Assembly (NCBI RefSeq): GCF_003428645.1
Contig: NZ_QVQH01000004.1
Coordinates: forward strand, 1 to 64,000
Reading direction: 5' to 3'
DNA: 64,000 nucleotides
Origin: Geodermatophilus marinus
GTDB lineage: Bacteria > Actinomycetota > Actinomycetes > Mycobacteriales > Geodermatophilaceae
Below, one piece after another: positions 37,555 through 48,450 of the stretch. Numbering within the stretch: position 1 is the first letter of the stretch; every line of letters begins with the position of its first letter. The position numbers were made by a program, and so were the translations under genes. The notes under the pieces were generated by a model, which worked only from the letters and a program-made list of their open reading frames with translations, was not told where the DNA came from and made no database searches.

Positions 37555-38292
37555 TCAGGAGGGGACGCCGACCGCGGTGGCCTCCGGCTCGCCGGCCGGC
37601 GTGCGGTCGCGGCGCCGGGGCGGGAAGGGCAGCCGGCGCCGGCCGGGCGTCACGGCCCACGAGACCAGCACGAGCACGGCCTCGGTGGCCAGCGCGAGCA
37701 GCGCCACCAGCAGCGCCCCGGCGATCATCTGGCCGTAGTCCTGCTGGCCGAAGCCGAGCGTGATGATCTGGCCGAGCCCGCCCCCGGCGACCAGGGCGGC
37801 CAGCGAGGCGGTGGCCACCACCTGCACCGCGGCCGTGCGCAGGCCGGTCATCACCAGGGGCAGGGCGAGCGGGAGGTCGACCCGGCGGATGACCTGCCCC
37901 CGGCTGAGCCCCATCCCCCGCGCCGCCTCGCGGACGTCGGCGTCCACCCCGCGGAAGCCGACGAAGGTGTTGGTGAGGATCGGCGGGACGGCGAAGACCG
38001 CCAGCGCGATCGTGGTGGCGCGGGGCCCGAAGCCGATGGGCGTGACGGCGAAGACGGTGAGCAGCGCCAGCGTCGGGATCGCCCGGCTCACGTTCGACAC
38101 CACGACGACCGCGCCGCTGCCCCGGCCGGTGGTCGCGATGAGGATGCCGAGCGGGACGGCCAGGGCCGCGGCCGCCAGCACGGCGAGCACCGAGATGGTC
38201 AGGTGCTCGACCAGCAGGTCCAGGATGCCCCCGGGCCTGGTCCAGTTGAACGGGTCGTTGAGGTAGACGAACGCGTCCCGGAAGTCGTTCAC
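37555..38292 (-). CDS. osmoprotectant ABC transporter permease
   Basis: A 245-residue OpuCB/OpuCD-type membrane component with about six helices. The binding-protein-dependent transport signature is VDADVREAARGMGLSRGQVI, preceding RRVDLPLALPLVMTGLRTA. A charged C-terminal tail ends GEPEATAVGVPS. Its GTG overlaps the stop of the other permease (GTGA), so the pair is coupled and probably forms a heterodimeric channel. The binding protein follows after 157 nt. Confidence 0.93.
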   Translation of the reverse strand: MNDFRDAFVYLNDPFNWTRPGGILDLLVEHLTISVLAVLAAAALAVPLGILIATTGRGSGAVVVVSNVSRAIPTLALLTVFAVTPIGFGPRATTIALAVFAVPPILTNTFVGFRGVDADVREAARGMGLSRGQVIRRVDLPLALPLVMTGLRTAAVQVVATASLAALVAGGGLGQIITLGFGQQDYGQMIAGALLVALLALATEAVLVLVSWAVTPGRRRLPFPPRRRDRTPAGEPEATAVGVPS

Positions 38293-39017
38293 GCCCGCAC
38301 CGCCCGGGTCCACGGGGTGAGCAGGCGCTCCGCCCCGGCGAGCAGCAGGTCCGCGGTGAGCGCGAGCAGCACGCAGCCCAGCGCGCCGGTGACGATCTCC
38401 GCCCGGTAGAAGTTGCTGTTGAAGCCGCCGATGATCAGCTGGCCGAGGCCGCCGTTGCCGGTTATGACCCCGACGGTGACCAGGGCGACCGTGGAGACGG
38501 TCGCGATCCGCAGGCCGGCCATGAAGGCGGGCAGGGCCAGCGGCAGGTCGACCTGGAGGAACAGCCGCGCCGGGCCGTAGCCCATCCCCCGGGCGGCCTC
38601 CCGGACGTCGGGTGGCACCGCCTGCAGCCCGGCGAGGAAGTTCCGCACGAGGATGACCAGCGTGTAGAGGGTCAGGCCGACCAGCACCGTGGTGGCCGAC
38701 AGCGGGCCGGTGTACGGGGCCAGGAACGCGAACATGGCCAGCGAGGGGATCGTGTAGACGATCGTCGAGAGGCCGAGGACCGGCCCGGACAGCCACCGGG
38801 TGCGGCGGGCGAGCAGGGCCAGCGGCAGCGCGATCAGGGCCCCGAGCAGCACCGCACCGATCGTGAGCCTGACGTGCTGGCCGGCGTAGCCCACAATGGT
38901 GGACCAGTTGGCGGTCACGTAGGACGGGTCGAACCAGGGGTTCGGCGCCTCCTCCGCCGCGACCACCACCGAGCCGCTCGCCGCGTCCAGCAGAGGGCGC
39001 GCTCCCAGGAAGGCCAC
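38289..39017 (-). CDS. osmoprotectant ABC transporter permease
   Basis: A 242-residue partner permease. Membrane helices start at about residue 50, with the coupling motif VPPDVREAARGMGYGPARLF then LQVDLPLALPAFMAGLR. The first 40 residues are soluble and include a WFDPSYV segment typical of OpuC permeases. GTG 39017 is 7 nt after TAGCGT, so it is probably leaderless. This start is only 3 nt from that of the divergent ATPase gene. Confidence 0.92.
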   Translation of the reverse strand: MAFLGARPLLDAASGSVVVAAEEAPNPWFDPSYVTANWSTIVGYAGQHVRLTIGAVLLGALIALPLALLARRTRWLSGPVLGLSTIVYTIPSLAMFAFLAPYTGPLSATTVLVGLTLYTLVILVRNFLAGLQAVPPDVREAARGMGYGPARLFLQVDLPLALPAFMAGLRIATVSTVALVTVGVITGNGGLGQLIIGGFNSNFYRAEIVTGALGCVLLALTADLLLAGAERLLTPWTRAVRA

Positions 39018-39020
39018 GTC

Positions 39021-40220
39021 GTGGACGCTACTGCCGCCGCCCCCTCCCTGACCAAGCCGAGGCCCGCGGGTGGCGGGGCGGAGGAGATCCGGCTCGAGGG
39101 CGTGAGCAAGACCTACGCCGACGGGACGGTCGGCGTCGCGGAGCTCGACCTGACCTTCGCCGCCGGGGAGCTGTCGGTGCTGGTCGGGCCGTCCGGCTGC
39201 GGCAAGACCACCACCATGAAGATGATCAACCGGATCATCGAGCCGACGACCGGCCGGATCCTCCTCGGCGGCGAGGACGTCACCCGGGTCGACCCCGACC
39301 GGCTGCGCCGGCGGATCGGCTACGTCATCCAGAACGTCGGCCTGTTCCCCCACCAGACCGTGCGCGCCAACGTCGGCACCGTCCCGCGGCTGCTCGGCTG
39401 GGACCGGGCGCGGACCCGGGCCCGGGTCGACGAGCTGCTGGCGACGGTGGGCCTGGACCCGGCCGTGCACGGCGACCGCTACCCGGCCCAGCTCTCCGGC
39501 GGCCAGCGCCAGCGCGCCGGGGTGGCCCGGGCGCTGGCCGCCGACCCCGCCGTCCTGCTGATGGACGAGCCGTTCTCCGCGGTCGACCCGGTGGTGCGGG
39601 ACCGGCTGCAGGGCGAGTTCCTCCGCCTCCAGCAGACGGTGCGCAAGACGATCGTGTTCGTCACCCACGACATCGAGGAGGCGGTGCGGCTCGGCGACCG
39701 CATCGCGGTGATGAGCCACGGGGGTCACGTGGAGCAGTTCGCCCCCCCGGCGGAGGTCCTCGGCTCGCCGGCCAGCCCGTTCGTGGCCGACTTCGTCGGC
39801 GCCGACCGCGGGCTCAAGCGGCTGGCGGTGACGCCGATCGACCCCACCGACCTCGAGCACCCCCCGGTGGTGCGGGTGACCGACGGGCTCGCCGACGCGC
39901 GCGCGGAGCTCGACCGGTCCGGCGCCCGGTGGGCGGTGGTGCTCGACGACCGCGGCGCGCTGCACGGTTGGCTGTCGGCCGACCGGGCCGCGGGCCCCGG
40001 GACCGTGGAGGCGGGGGCCCGGCGGATGGACGCGTGGGTGCCGGCCGACGCCTCGCTCAAGGACGCCTTCGCCACCATGCTGCAGCTGGAGGCCGGCTGG
40101 GTGGCGGTGCTGGACGGCGACCGGTTCCTCGGCGTCCTCACGCCGGAGTCGCTGCACGCCGCGCTGCGCCGGTCGGTGGACGGCGCCATCCCGGAGACCG
40201 CGGGCGCCTCCCTCGCCTGA
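39021..40220 (+). CDS. osmoprotectant ABC transporter ATPase with CBS domains
   Basis: A 399-residue OpuA/ProV-type ATPase. Walker A is GPSGCGKTTT, the signature LSGGQRQRAGVARAL, Walker B LLMDEPFSAVD and the switch histidine is in VTHDIEEA. After about residue 265 a CBS-pair region follows (ARWAVVLDDRGALHGWL and GWVAVLDGDRFLGVLTPESL), which in OpuA senses ionic strength or c-di-AMP. The disA gene is in the same window. GGAAGG 8 nt before the GTG is the ribosome site. Genes for the permeases and binding protein are divergent. Confidence 0.93.
   Translation: MDATAAAPSLTKPRPAGGGAEEIRLEGVSKTYADGTVGVAELDLTFAAGELSVLVGPSGCGKTTTMKMINRIIEPTTGRILLGGEDVTRVDPDRLRRRIGYVIQNVGLFPHQTVRANVGTVPRLLGWDRARTRARVDELLATVGLDPAVHGDRYPAQLSGGQRQRAGVARALAADPAVLLMDEPFSAVDPVVRDRLQGEFLRLQQTVRKTIVFVTHDIEEAVRLGDRIAVMSHGGHVEQFAPPAEVLGSPASPFVADFVGADRGLKRLAVTPIDPTDLEHPPVVRVTDGLADARAELDRSGARWAVVLDDRGALHGWLSADRAAGPGTVEAGARRMDAWVPADASLKDAFATMLQLEAGWVAVLDGDRFLGVLTPESLHAALRRSVDGAIPETAGASLA
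39025..39030 (-). promoter_or_regulatory. -10 element TAGCGT of the permease operon, inside the ATPase start
   Basis: Minus-strand TAGCGT is 7 nt before the permease GTG and lies within codons 2-4 of the divergent ATPase gene, so the two start regions overlap physically. Confidence 0.45.
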
Positions 40221-40433
40221 CCGCCCGCGGGTCGAGGCCCGGCGTCGTCGTCCTCCTGCCGGACATCCCGCCCCCGGGAACGGCCGGTACCGGGACACCG
40301 ACCGGGAGTGGCCGCGGGGTCGGGCGGAGCGGGGGCCCGGAGGGTCCCCCGACGCGCGACGCGGCCGCAGGAGCTCCGCGCAGCAGGGGGACGGCACGTG
40401 GCCGCGGGGTCGGCCGGTAGGCCGGCGATGCGC
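40221..40433. other. intergenic region between convergent genes, with inverted repeats
   Basis: No gene is seen. It holds a hairpin-prone gggggcccggagggtccccc (40331-40350), a probable bidirectional terminator, and two copies of gtggccgcggggtcgg at 40306-40322 and 40399-40414. Confidence 0.4.
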
Positions 40434-40925
40434 TCAGCGGCCCTCCTCGTCCCCCGTCCGGGGCGGGACGCGGCAGGCCGACTCCAGCCACAGCGCGGCG
40501 GCCACGAGCGCGGCGGCGCAGGCGACGCCGACCACGGCGGCCACGGTGTCGCCGCGGGCGGCCGCCAGCCGGGGGACCGCGGGGGCCACGTGGGCCAGCA
40601 CCCCGAGCCAGATCCCGACGAAGACCGCGCCGACGTAGGCGCTGGCCTGGGCCAGGACGGCCAGGCGGGCGACGAGCATCGGCTCCACCGGCCGCAGCGG
40701 GGGTGCGGTGCGCTCGCCGGGCGGGCGGCGGTCCCGCTGGGCGGCCAGCCGCGCGCGCAGCGCGCGGGTGCCGAGCACCTCGGCCACCGCGAGCACGGCC
40801 AGCGGCACCCCCATCCACCAGCGCAGCGGCGGCAGGCTCCCGTAGGTGGTGCGGACCACCAGCCAGGTCGCCAGCGCCAGCCCGGCGGCGAGGACGGCGA
40901 GGTCGCGCCGCGGCACCGGCCTCAC
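40434..40925 (-). CDS. DUF3180 family membrane protein
   Basis: A 163-residue protein with four hydrophobic segments (about 9-26, 35-53, 85-108 and 124-146), typical of DUF3180 proteins that follow folK in actinobacteria. Function unknown. The second segment starts PPLRWWMGVPLAVLAVAEV, a family hallmark. The GTG start is 13 nt after the folK stop, so it belongs to the folate operon. Confidence 0.85.
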   Translation of the reverse strand: MRPVPRRDLAVLAAGLALATWLVVRTTYGSLPPLRWWMGVPLAVLAVAEVLGTRALRARLAAQRDRRPPGERTAPPLRPVEPMLVARLAVLAQASAYVGAVFVGIWLGVLAHVAPAVPRLAAARGDTVAAVVGVACAAALVAAALWLESACRVPPRTGDEEGR

Positions 40926-40938
40926 CGGCGGCCCCCGC

Positions 40939-41445
40939 TCACTGCAGGTGCTCCCAGCGCACGACCGCCGCGACCTCCTCGGGCGGCAGGGCGGCCACCA
41001 GGTCGGCGACCCGGCCCGAGCCGGGCAGCACCGCGGTCGGGTCGAGGGCGAGCCACGGCACGAGCACGAACGCGCGCTCGGCGGCCCGCGGGTGCGGCAG
41101 CGTCAGCGCGGGGTCGTCGGAGAGCACCGGGCTGCCGTCGTCCGCGGTCACGGTGACGACGTCGACGTCCAGCGTGCGCGCGCCCCACCGCACGTCCCGG
41201 GTGCGCCCGGCCGCCTGCTCCAGCTCGTGCGCCCGGGCCAGCCAGCCCGCGGCGTCCCGCTCGCCGCGGACCACCGCGACCGCGTTGAGGTACGGCGGCT
41301 GCTCGACCGGGCCCCACGGCGGGGTCTCGTACAGCGTGGACCGCGCCACGAGCACCCCCTCGTCGTGCAGGGCGCTGATCGCGGCGCGCAGCGCGGCGGC
41401 GCGGTCGCCGAGGTTGGCGCCGAGCGACAGGACGGCGCGGCTCAT
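40939..41445 (-). CDS. folK: 6-hydroxymethyl-7,8-dihydropterin pyrophosphokinase
   Basis: A 168-residue kinase transferring pyrophosphate from ATP to hydroxymethyl-dihydropterin. Motifs: VLSLGANLGDRAAALRAAI (N-terminal), STLYETPPWGPVEQPPYLNA and the metal-binding RWGARTLDVDVVT, then LPHPRAAERAFVLVPW. Its ATG overlaps the folB stop by four bases. It forms an operon folE-folP-folB-folK-DUF3180. Confidence 0.96.
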   Translation of the reverse strand: MSRAVLSLGANLGDRAAALRAAISALHDEGVLVARSTLYETPPWGPVEQPPYLNAVAVVRGERDAAGWLARAHELEQAAGRTRDVRWGARTLDVDVVTVTADDGSPVLSDDPALTLPHPRAAERAFVLVPWLALDPTAVLPGSGRVADLVAALPPEEVAAVVRWEHLQ

Positions 41446-41831
41446 GCCGGGCGTTCCCGGCGGATGGCGACGGTGACGTCCTCGAAGGGCACGCCGAGCT
41501 CGGCGTCGGGCTTGTGCACGGTGATCTCCGCGGCGTCGACCAGCGGGTCGGCGAGGCAGACGTCGGCCAGCCGCTGGGCGAGGGTCTCCAGCAGGCCGAC
41601 CGGCTCCCCGGTGAGGACGCCGTGCAGCCGCTGCGCCAGCTCCGCGTAGTTCACCGTCCGCGCCAGGTCGTCCCCGGCCGCGGCGGGGGCGGTGTCGAGC
41701 TCCAGGACGGCGTCGACCCGGAAGGTCTGCCCCCGCTCGCGCTCCCAGTCGTAGACGCCGTGGTGGGCGTGCGCGCTGATCCCCCGGACGGTGATGCGGT
41801 CGGGGGTGCGCCGGGCGGGCGGCTCAGCCAC
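41442..41831 (-). CDS. folB: dihydroneopterin aldolase
   Basis: A 129-residue enzyme cleaving dihydroneopterin to hydroxymethyl-dihydropterin. Motifs: RITVRGISAHAHHGVYDWER, the mid-domain TVNYAELAQRL and the catalytic lysine region ITVHKPDAELGVPFEDV. GTG 41831 overlaps the folP end by 8 nt. The folP, folB and folK products catalyse adjacent steps. Confidence 0.95.
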   Translation of the reverse strand: MAEPPARRTPDRITVRGISAHAHHGVYDWERERGQTFRVDAVLELDTAPAAAGDDLARTVNYAELAQRLHGVLTGEPVGLLETLAQRLADVCLADPLVDAAEITVHKPDAELGVPFEDVTVAIRRERPA

Positions 41832-42687
41832 GGGGGCTCCTCTCTCGGCGGGCGGCCTGCACCGCCGCCACGGTGCGGACGGCGTCGACCGAGGCGGCCG
41901 CGTCGTGCACCCGCACCCCCCAGGCGCCGGCCTCGGCGGCCAGGACGGTGGTGGCCAGGGTCGCAGCGTCGCGCTGCTCGGCCGGTCGCGGGGGGCCGTC
42001 GGGGTCGGCGAGCAGGCGGCCGAGGAAGGTCTTGCGGGAGGCCCCGACGAGCACCGGCAGGCCCAGCGACACCAGCCGGTCGAGGCCGGCCAGCAGCGCC
42101 CAGTTGTGCTCGGCGCGCTTGGCGAAACCCAGCCCGGGGTCGAGGACGAGCTGCTCGGGGTCCACCCCGGCGGCGACGACGTCCTCCACGCGGGCGGTGA
42201 GCTCGGCGCAGACCTCGGTGACGACGTCGCCGTAGCGCGCCGCGGCGTACATCTCCCGGCTGTGCCCGCGCCAGTGCATGAGCACCCACGGGACGCCGGC
42301 GTCGGCGACCAGCGCGGCCATCCCGGCGTCGGCCAGTCCGCCGCTGACGTCGTTGACCAGCACCGCACCCGCCGCCAGGGCCGCCGCGGCGACCTCGGCG
42401 CGGGTGGTGTCGACGCTCACCCGCGCCCCGGCGGCGGCGAGCTCCCGGACGACGGGCAGCACCCGCCGGCACTCCTCGTCGGCGTCCACCCGGTCGGCGC
42501 CGGGCCGGGTCGACTCCCCGCCCACGTCGACGTAGTCGGCCCCGGCGGCGTGCATGGCCAGCCCGTGGGCGACCGCGGAGGGCGCGTCGGCGAAGCAGCC
42601 GCCGTCGGAGAACGAGTCCGGGGTGACGTTCAGGACCCCCATGACCACGCAGCGGCCGGGGCGCGGGAGCTGGGGGGAGACCGTCAC
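41824..42687 (-). CDS. folP: dihydropteroate synthase
   Basis: A 287-residue TIM-barrel enzyme joining hydroxymethyl-dihydropterin pyrophosphate and p-aminobenzoate, the target of sulfonamides. Motifs: [43 protein letters not shown] and the phosphate-binding [15 protein letters not shown] 42687 overlaps the folE stop as GTGA. Confidence 0.96.
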   Translation of the reverse strand: MTVSPQLPRPGRCVVMGVLNVTPDSFSDGGCFADAPSAVAHGLAMHAAGADYVDVGGESTRPGADRVDADEECRRVLPVVRELAAAGARVSVDTTRAEVAAAALAAGAVLVNDVSGGLADAGMAALVADAGVPWVLMHWRGHSREMYAAARYGDVVTEVCAELTARVEDVVAAGVDPEQLVLDPGLGFAKRAEHNWALLAGLDRLVSLGLPVLVGASRKTFLGRLLADPDGPPRPAEQRDAATLATTVLAAEAGAWGVRVHDAAASVDAVRTVAAVQAARRERSPRG

Positions 42688-43304
42688 CGGCCCAGCACGA
42701 GGCCCATCGCCTCGGCGCGGGTGGCCGCGCTGTCGCGGAAGATGCCGCGGACGGCGCTGGTGACCGTCGAGGACCCCGGCTTGCGGATGCCGCGCATCGC
42801 CATGCACAGGTGCTCGGCCTGGATGACCACCAGCACGCCCCGCGGCTTGAGGACCTCGGCGAGGGCGTCGGCGATCTGGCTGGTCATCCGCTCCTGCACC
42901 TGCGGGCGCCGGGCGTAGACCTCGACCAGCCGGGCCAGCTTGGACAGCCCGGTCACCCGGCCGTCGTCCCCGGGGATGTAGCCGATGTGGGCCACCCCGT
43001 GGAAGGGCACCAGGTGGTGCTCGCAGGTCGAGTACATCGGGATGTCCTTGACCAGGACCATCTCGTCGTGGTCCTCGTCGAAGGTGGTCGCGAGGACGTC
43101 CTGGGGGTCCTGCCACAGCCCGGCGAAGGTCTCCGCGTAGGCCCGCGCCACCCGGCCCGGGGTGTCGCGCAGGCCCGGGCGGTCGGGGTCCTCCCCCACC
43201 GCGAGCAGGAGCTCCCGCACCGCCGCGGCCGCGCGCTCGTGGTCGACGCCGGGCCGCGGCGGGGCGGGCAGCAGGTCGTCGGGCTCGGCCGCCACCTCGC
43301 TCAC
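42684..43304 (-). CDS. folE: GTP cyclohydrolase I (type IA)
   Basis: A 206-residue zinc enzyme making dihydroneopterin triphosphate, the committed folate step. Motifs: [15 protein letters not shown], the zinc ligands in [13 protein letters not shown] and EHLCMAMRG, and [20 protein letters not shown]. The presence of the CEHH and HLC ligands marks the zinc-dependent type IA form. It starts 61 nt after ftsH, and the same transcript may cover ftsH and the fol genes. Confidence 0.97.
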   Translation of the reverse strand: MSEVAAEPDDLLPAPPRPGVDHERAAAAVRELLLAVGEDPDRPGLRDTPGRVARAYAETFAGLWQDPQDVLATTFDEDHDEMVLVKDIPMYSTCEHHLVPFHGVAHIGYIPGDDGRVTGLSKLARLVEVYARRPQVQERMTSQIADALAEVLKPRGVLVVIQAEHLCMAMRGIRKPGSSTVTSAVRGIFRDSAATRAEAMGLVLGR

Positions 43305-43365
43305 GAGTCCTCCTCGTCGACCCGGGTCGGGCGCGGTCGTGGCGCGGCGGGGGTGGCGGGACCGC

Positions 43366-45360
<1,995 letters not shown>

Positions 45361-45661
45361 ACACCGATGCCGGGCTGCCGGGAGACCGGTCGCGCCCGTC
45401 GACCCTCCTGATCGTCCGGGGGACGCTCCCTGCGACCCGGGCGGGCACCCCGGCGCCGGCGCAGCGTCGTTGCGCTCGACGGTACACCGGGGCCGCTGTC
45501 AGAACCCTGTGCGAGGACCCCGCAACACCTGCGAGGAGGGGTGGGTCGCCCTACCGGGGGAGATCCGCGGTGATCATGGGCCTGTTGCCTGCGACACGCG
45601 CCGGCACGCCGCTCCGGCCGGTCAGACCACCATGATCATCTCGGGCGGGCGGGTCACGTGC
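45361..45661. other. 301-nt intergenic region upstream of ftsH
   Basis: No gene is seen. It must contain the ftsH promoter: no clear -10 with good spacing is found by eye. The distal half holds the long inverted repeat described at 45571-45638. Confidence 0.5.
45571..45638. repeat. inverted repeat with TGATCATGG termini (MITE-like?)
   Basis: tgatcatgg (45571-45579) and its exact complement ccatgatca (45630-45638) enclose 50 nt. From memory, similar short elements with tgatcatgg ends are scattered in actinobacterial genomes. It could be a miniature mobile element or a terminator between hpt and ftsH; no coding capacity is present. Confidence 0.5.
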
Positions 45662-46237
45662 TCACGTCGAGTAGACCGCGGGCCTGAGGGTGGCGATGTA
45701 GGGCAGGTCGCGGTAGCGCTCGGCGTAGTCCAGGCCGTAGCCCACGACGAACTCGTTGGGGATGTCGAAGCCGACGTAGCGCACCGGGACGTCGACCTTG
45801 ACCGCCTCGGGCTTGCGCAGCAGGGCGCAGACCTCCAGCGACGCCGGCCGCCGGCTGCCCAGGTTCTTGAGCAGCCACGACAGGGTCAGGCCCGAGTCGA
45901 TGATGTCCTCGATGACCAGCACGTGCCGGTCGCTGATGTCCCGGTCGAGGTCCTTGAGGATGCGGACGACACCGGAGGAGCTGGTCGCCGACCCGTAGGA
46001 GGAGACGGCCATGAACTCCATCTGGGTGGGCAGCTGCAGCGCGCGGGCGAAGTCGCTCATGAACAGCACCGCACCCTTGAGGACGCCGACCAGCAGCACC
46101 TCGCGGCCCGCGTAGTCGGCGGCGACCTGCCCCGCCAGCTCGCCGATCTTCGCCTGGATCTGCTCCTCGCTGAGCAGCACGTGGTCGATGTCGGGGCCGT
46201 AACCGTGGTGGTTGCCGAGCTCGCCGGACTCAGTCAC
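45662..46237 (-). CDS. hpt: hypoxanthine phosphoribosyltransferase
   Basis: A 191-residue purine-salvage enzyme converting hypoxanthine or guanine to IMP or GMP with PRPP. The PRPP-binding loop is [19 protein letters not shown]. Other hallmarks are [16 protein letters not shown] and [18 protein letters not shown]. The GTG at 46237 lies 8 nt inside the end of tilS, so the genes are coupled. Confidence 0.96.
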   Translation of the reverse strand: MTESGELGNHHGYGPDIDHVLLSEEQIQAKIGELAGQVAADYAGREVLLVGVLKGAVLFMSDFARALQLPTQMEFMAVSSYGSATSSSGVVRILKDLDRDISDRHVLVIEDIIDSGLTLSWLLKNLGSRRPASLEVCALLRKPEAVKVDVPVRYVGFDIPNEFVVGYGLDYAERYRDLPYIATLRPAVYST

Positions 46238-47270
46238 GCCTGGGACGCTCCTCGGGGGTGTCGGGGGTGGCCCCGGGTCGGGGGCCGCGGTGGCCGCGGG
46301 CCAGCAGCTCCAGACTGCCAGACGCCCGGCGGACCCCGGCGCCGCCCGGCAGGTCGACCGCGCCCTGCCCCCGCCACCCGCCGACCAGGGCGTCGACGGC
46401 GGCGAGGTGCACCGCCTGCAGGTCGGGCACGCCCGCCGCGCGCAGCCAGCCGCGCAGCACCCGGCGGCGCAGGGCGGCGGGCAGCGCGGCGAGGGGGACG
46501 GCGGGCAGCGGGCCGCCCGGGGGCCCGGGCGCGAGCCGGTCCAGCTCGGCGGCGGCCAGTGCGTCGAGGGCGTCGAGGTCCTCGCGCAGCATCGCCGCCG
46601 TCCGGGCCAGCGCGGGCGCCACTCCCCCGCCGAGCACCTCCTCGAGCAGGGGCAGCAGCTCGCCGCGCACGCGGGCGCGGGTGAGGGCGGGGTCGGTGTT
46701 CCAGGGGTCGTCCCAGACCGGCAGCCCCTGGTCGGCGCAGGCCGCGCGGGTGGTCCGGCGGCGCACGCCGAGCAGCGGCCGCCACCAGGTGACGCCGCGG
46801 TCCACCCGCACGGTGACCATGCCGGCGACGCTGCGCGGGCCCGAGCCGCGCCCGAGCCCCAGCAGCACCGTCTCGGCCTGGTCGTCGAGGGTGTGCCCGA
46901 GCGCGACCCGGGCGCCGAGCTCCGCCGCCGCCGCGGTCAGGGCGGCGGACCGGGCCGCGCGGGCCGCGCCCTCGGGGCCGCCGGCCGCGGGCACGGTCGC
47001 GGTGAGCACCCGCACCGGGTCCAGGCCCAGCCCGCGCAGCAGGGCGGCGGTGGCCGCGGCCCGCTCGGCCGAGCCGGGCTGCAGGCGGTGGTCGACGGTC
47101 ACCCCGCCCACGCGGACCCCGGCCGCCCGGGCCTCGAAGGCCAGCGCGGCGGCGAGGGCGACCGAGTCGGGGCCGCCGCTGCAGGCGGCCAGCACCGGCG
47201 CCGGGGAGACCCGCAGGCCGGCCCGGACGGCGGACCGCAGGACCGCGACCGCGCGCGGCGGACCGGCCAT
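46230..47270 (-). CDS. tilS: tRNA(Ile)-lysidine synthetase
   Basis: A 346-residue N-type ATP pyrophosphatase that adds lysine to C34 of tRNA-Ile(CAU), changing it to read AUA. The PP-loop is [16 protein letters not shown], followed by VDHRLQPGS and [22 protein letters not shown]-terminal tRNA-binding region is shortened relative to E. coli, as in other actinobacteria. ATG 47270 is 21 nt after the metalloprotease stop. Confidence 0.95.
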   Translation of the reverse strand: MAGPPRAVAVLRSAVRAGLRVSPAPVLAACSGGPDSVALAAALAFEARAAGVRVGGVTVDHRLQPGSAERAAATAALLRGLGLDPVRVLTATVPAAGGPEGAARAARSAALTAAAAELGARVALGHTLDDQAETVLLGLGRGSGPRSVAGMVTVRVDRGVTWWRPLLGVRRRTTRAACADQGLPVWDDPWNTDPALTRARVRGELLPLLEEVLGGGVAPALARTAAMLREDLDALDALAAAELDRLAPGPPGGPLPAVPLAALPAALRRRVLRGWLRAAGVPDLQAVHLAAVDALVGGWRGQGAVDLPGGAGVRRASGSLELLARGHRGPRPGATPDTPEERPRRD

Positions 47271-47291
47271 GCTCGTCGGCGCCCCCCGGGC

Positions 47292-48377
47292 TCAGGCGGT
47301 GATGGCCGGGCGGCCGTGCACCCGCTCCACCCAGCGCGCGGGCTCGGTCAGCTCCTCGATGCGGGGCAGGTTCGCCGGCCCCTCCCACACGCGGTTGAGG
47401 CCCTCCATGCCGACCAGGTCGACGACACCGCCGACGAAACGCCGGCCGTCGGCGTACTGCTTCATCTTCTGCTCCAGACCCAGCAGCCGGCGCAGCACGC
47501 GGTCCAGCGGGCCGCGGCCCTTGCGGCGCTGGGCGAACCGCTTGCGCAGCGTCCGCACCGACGGGACGACGTCCGGGCCGACGCCGTCCATGACGTACTC
47601 GGCGTGCCCCTCGACGAGGCTCATCACCGCGGTGACCCGGTCGAGGACCTCACGCTGGCGCGGGTCCTGCACCAGCGCCATGAGGCCGGAGTCGTCGCCG
47701 CCCTCGCCGCCGCGGATGGCGTCGGTGACGCCGCGCAGCACGTCGCGCAGCCGGTCGCGCAGCACGTCCGGGGTCAGGTCGGTGGCCTCCACGAACTCGC
47801 CGACCTGCGCCTCGAGGTGCTCGCGCAGCCACGGGACGGCCGTGAACTGCAGCTGGTGGGTGACCTCGTGCAGGCAGACCCACAGCCGGAAGTCCGAGGG
47901 CTCCACGCCGAGCTTGCGCTCCGCGTCGACGATGTTGGGGGCGACCAGCAGGAGCCGGCCGCCGGTGCCGAACACCTCGTACTGGCCGAGGACGCGGGAG
48001 CTGAGGAAGGCGAGGACGCCGCCGGCCTGGACGCCGGTGGCCCGGGAGCCGATGGCGGTGGCCAGCGGGCCGGGCCGGGTCTCCTGCCGGGCGGCGAGGG
48101 CGTCGACCAGCGGGTCGAGCAGGGCCTGCATCCCCGCGGTGTTGGCGTCCACCCAGGCCGGCCGGTCGACCACGGCGACCTGGGGCACCGGACCCCCGGG
48201 CACCGGGGACAGCCCGGTCAGCCCCTCGACGTGGGCGACGGCGACCGCGGCCTGCTCGTGCAGCTCGCGGACGACGGCGGTGGCCTCCTCCCGCGTCGTC
48301 TCGGGGCCGGGGCCGACGAGGCGGCGGGCGGTGCGTCCGGCGAGCTCCCAGTCGACCATGGCGGAGGCGCTGCTCAT
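47292..48377 (-). CDS. zinc-dependent metalloprotease (TIGR03624/F420-associated type)
   Basis: A 361-residue putative protease. The zinc motif HEVTH sits in WVCLHEVTHQLQF (about 167-171), with a downstream EGHAEYVMDGVG providing the third ligand region. It is full length for the family that was named for co-occurrence with F420 biosynthesis; the substrate is unknown. The ATG at 48377 is 6 nt after TACGGT, so it is leaderless. The conserved order is dacB, this gene, tilS, hpt, ftsH. Confidence 0.88.
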   Translation of the reverse strand: MSSASAMVDWELAGRTARRLVGPGPETTREEATAVVRELHEQAAVAVAHVEGLTGLSPVPGGPVPQVAVVDRPAWVDANTAGMQALLDPLVDALAARQETRPGPLATAIGSRATGVQAGGVLAFLSSRVLGQYEVFGTGGRLLLVAPNIVDAERKLGVEPSDFRLWVCLHEVTHQLQFTAVPWLREHLEAQVGEFVEATDLTPDVLRDRLRDVLRGVTDAIRGGEGGDDSGLMALVQDPRQREVLDRVTAVMSLVEGHAEYVMDGVGPDVVPSVRTLRKRFAQRRKGRGPLDRVLRRLLGLEQKMKQYADGRRFVGGVVDLVGMEGLNRVWEGPANLPRIEELTEPARWVERVHGRPAITA

Positions 48378-48383
48378 CGCCTC

Positions 48384-48389
48384 ACCGTA
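48384..48389 (-). promoter_or_regulatory. -10 element TACGGT of the metalloprotease operon
   Basis: Minus-strand TACGGT, 6 nt before the ATG at 48377; it immediately follows the palindromic repeat. Confidence 0.5.
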
Positions 48390-48390
48390 C

Positions 48391-48450
48391 AGAAAGGACT
48401 CTCCTGCCCCCCACTGCTCGCGAGCTCGCAGCGGACCCCTGCAGGAGAGC
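48391..48450. repeat. dispersed palindromic repeat between dacB and the metalloprotease gene
   Basis: Reads agaaaggactctcctgcccc at its left end. Arms are ctctcctgc (48399-48407) and gcaggagag (48441-48449), enclosing gctcgcgagc (48416-48425). It adjoins the dacB stop codon (48451-48453) on one side and the next gene's -10 on the other. Confidence 0.75.
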
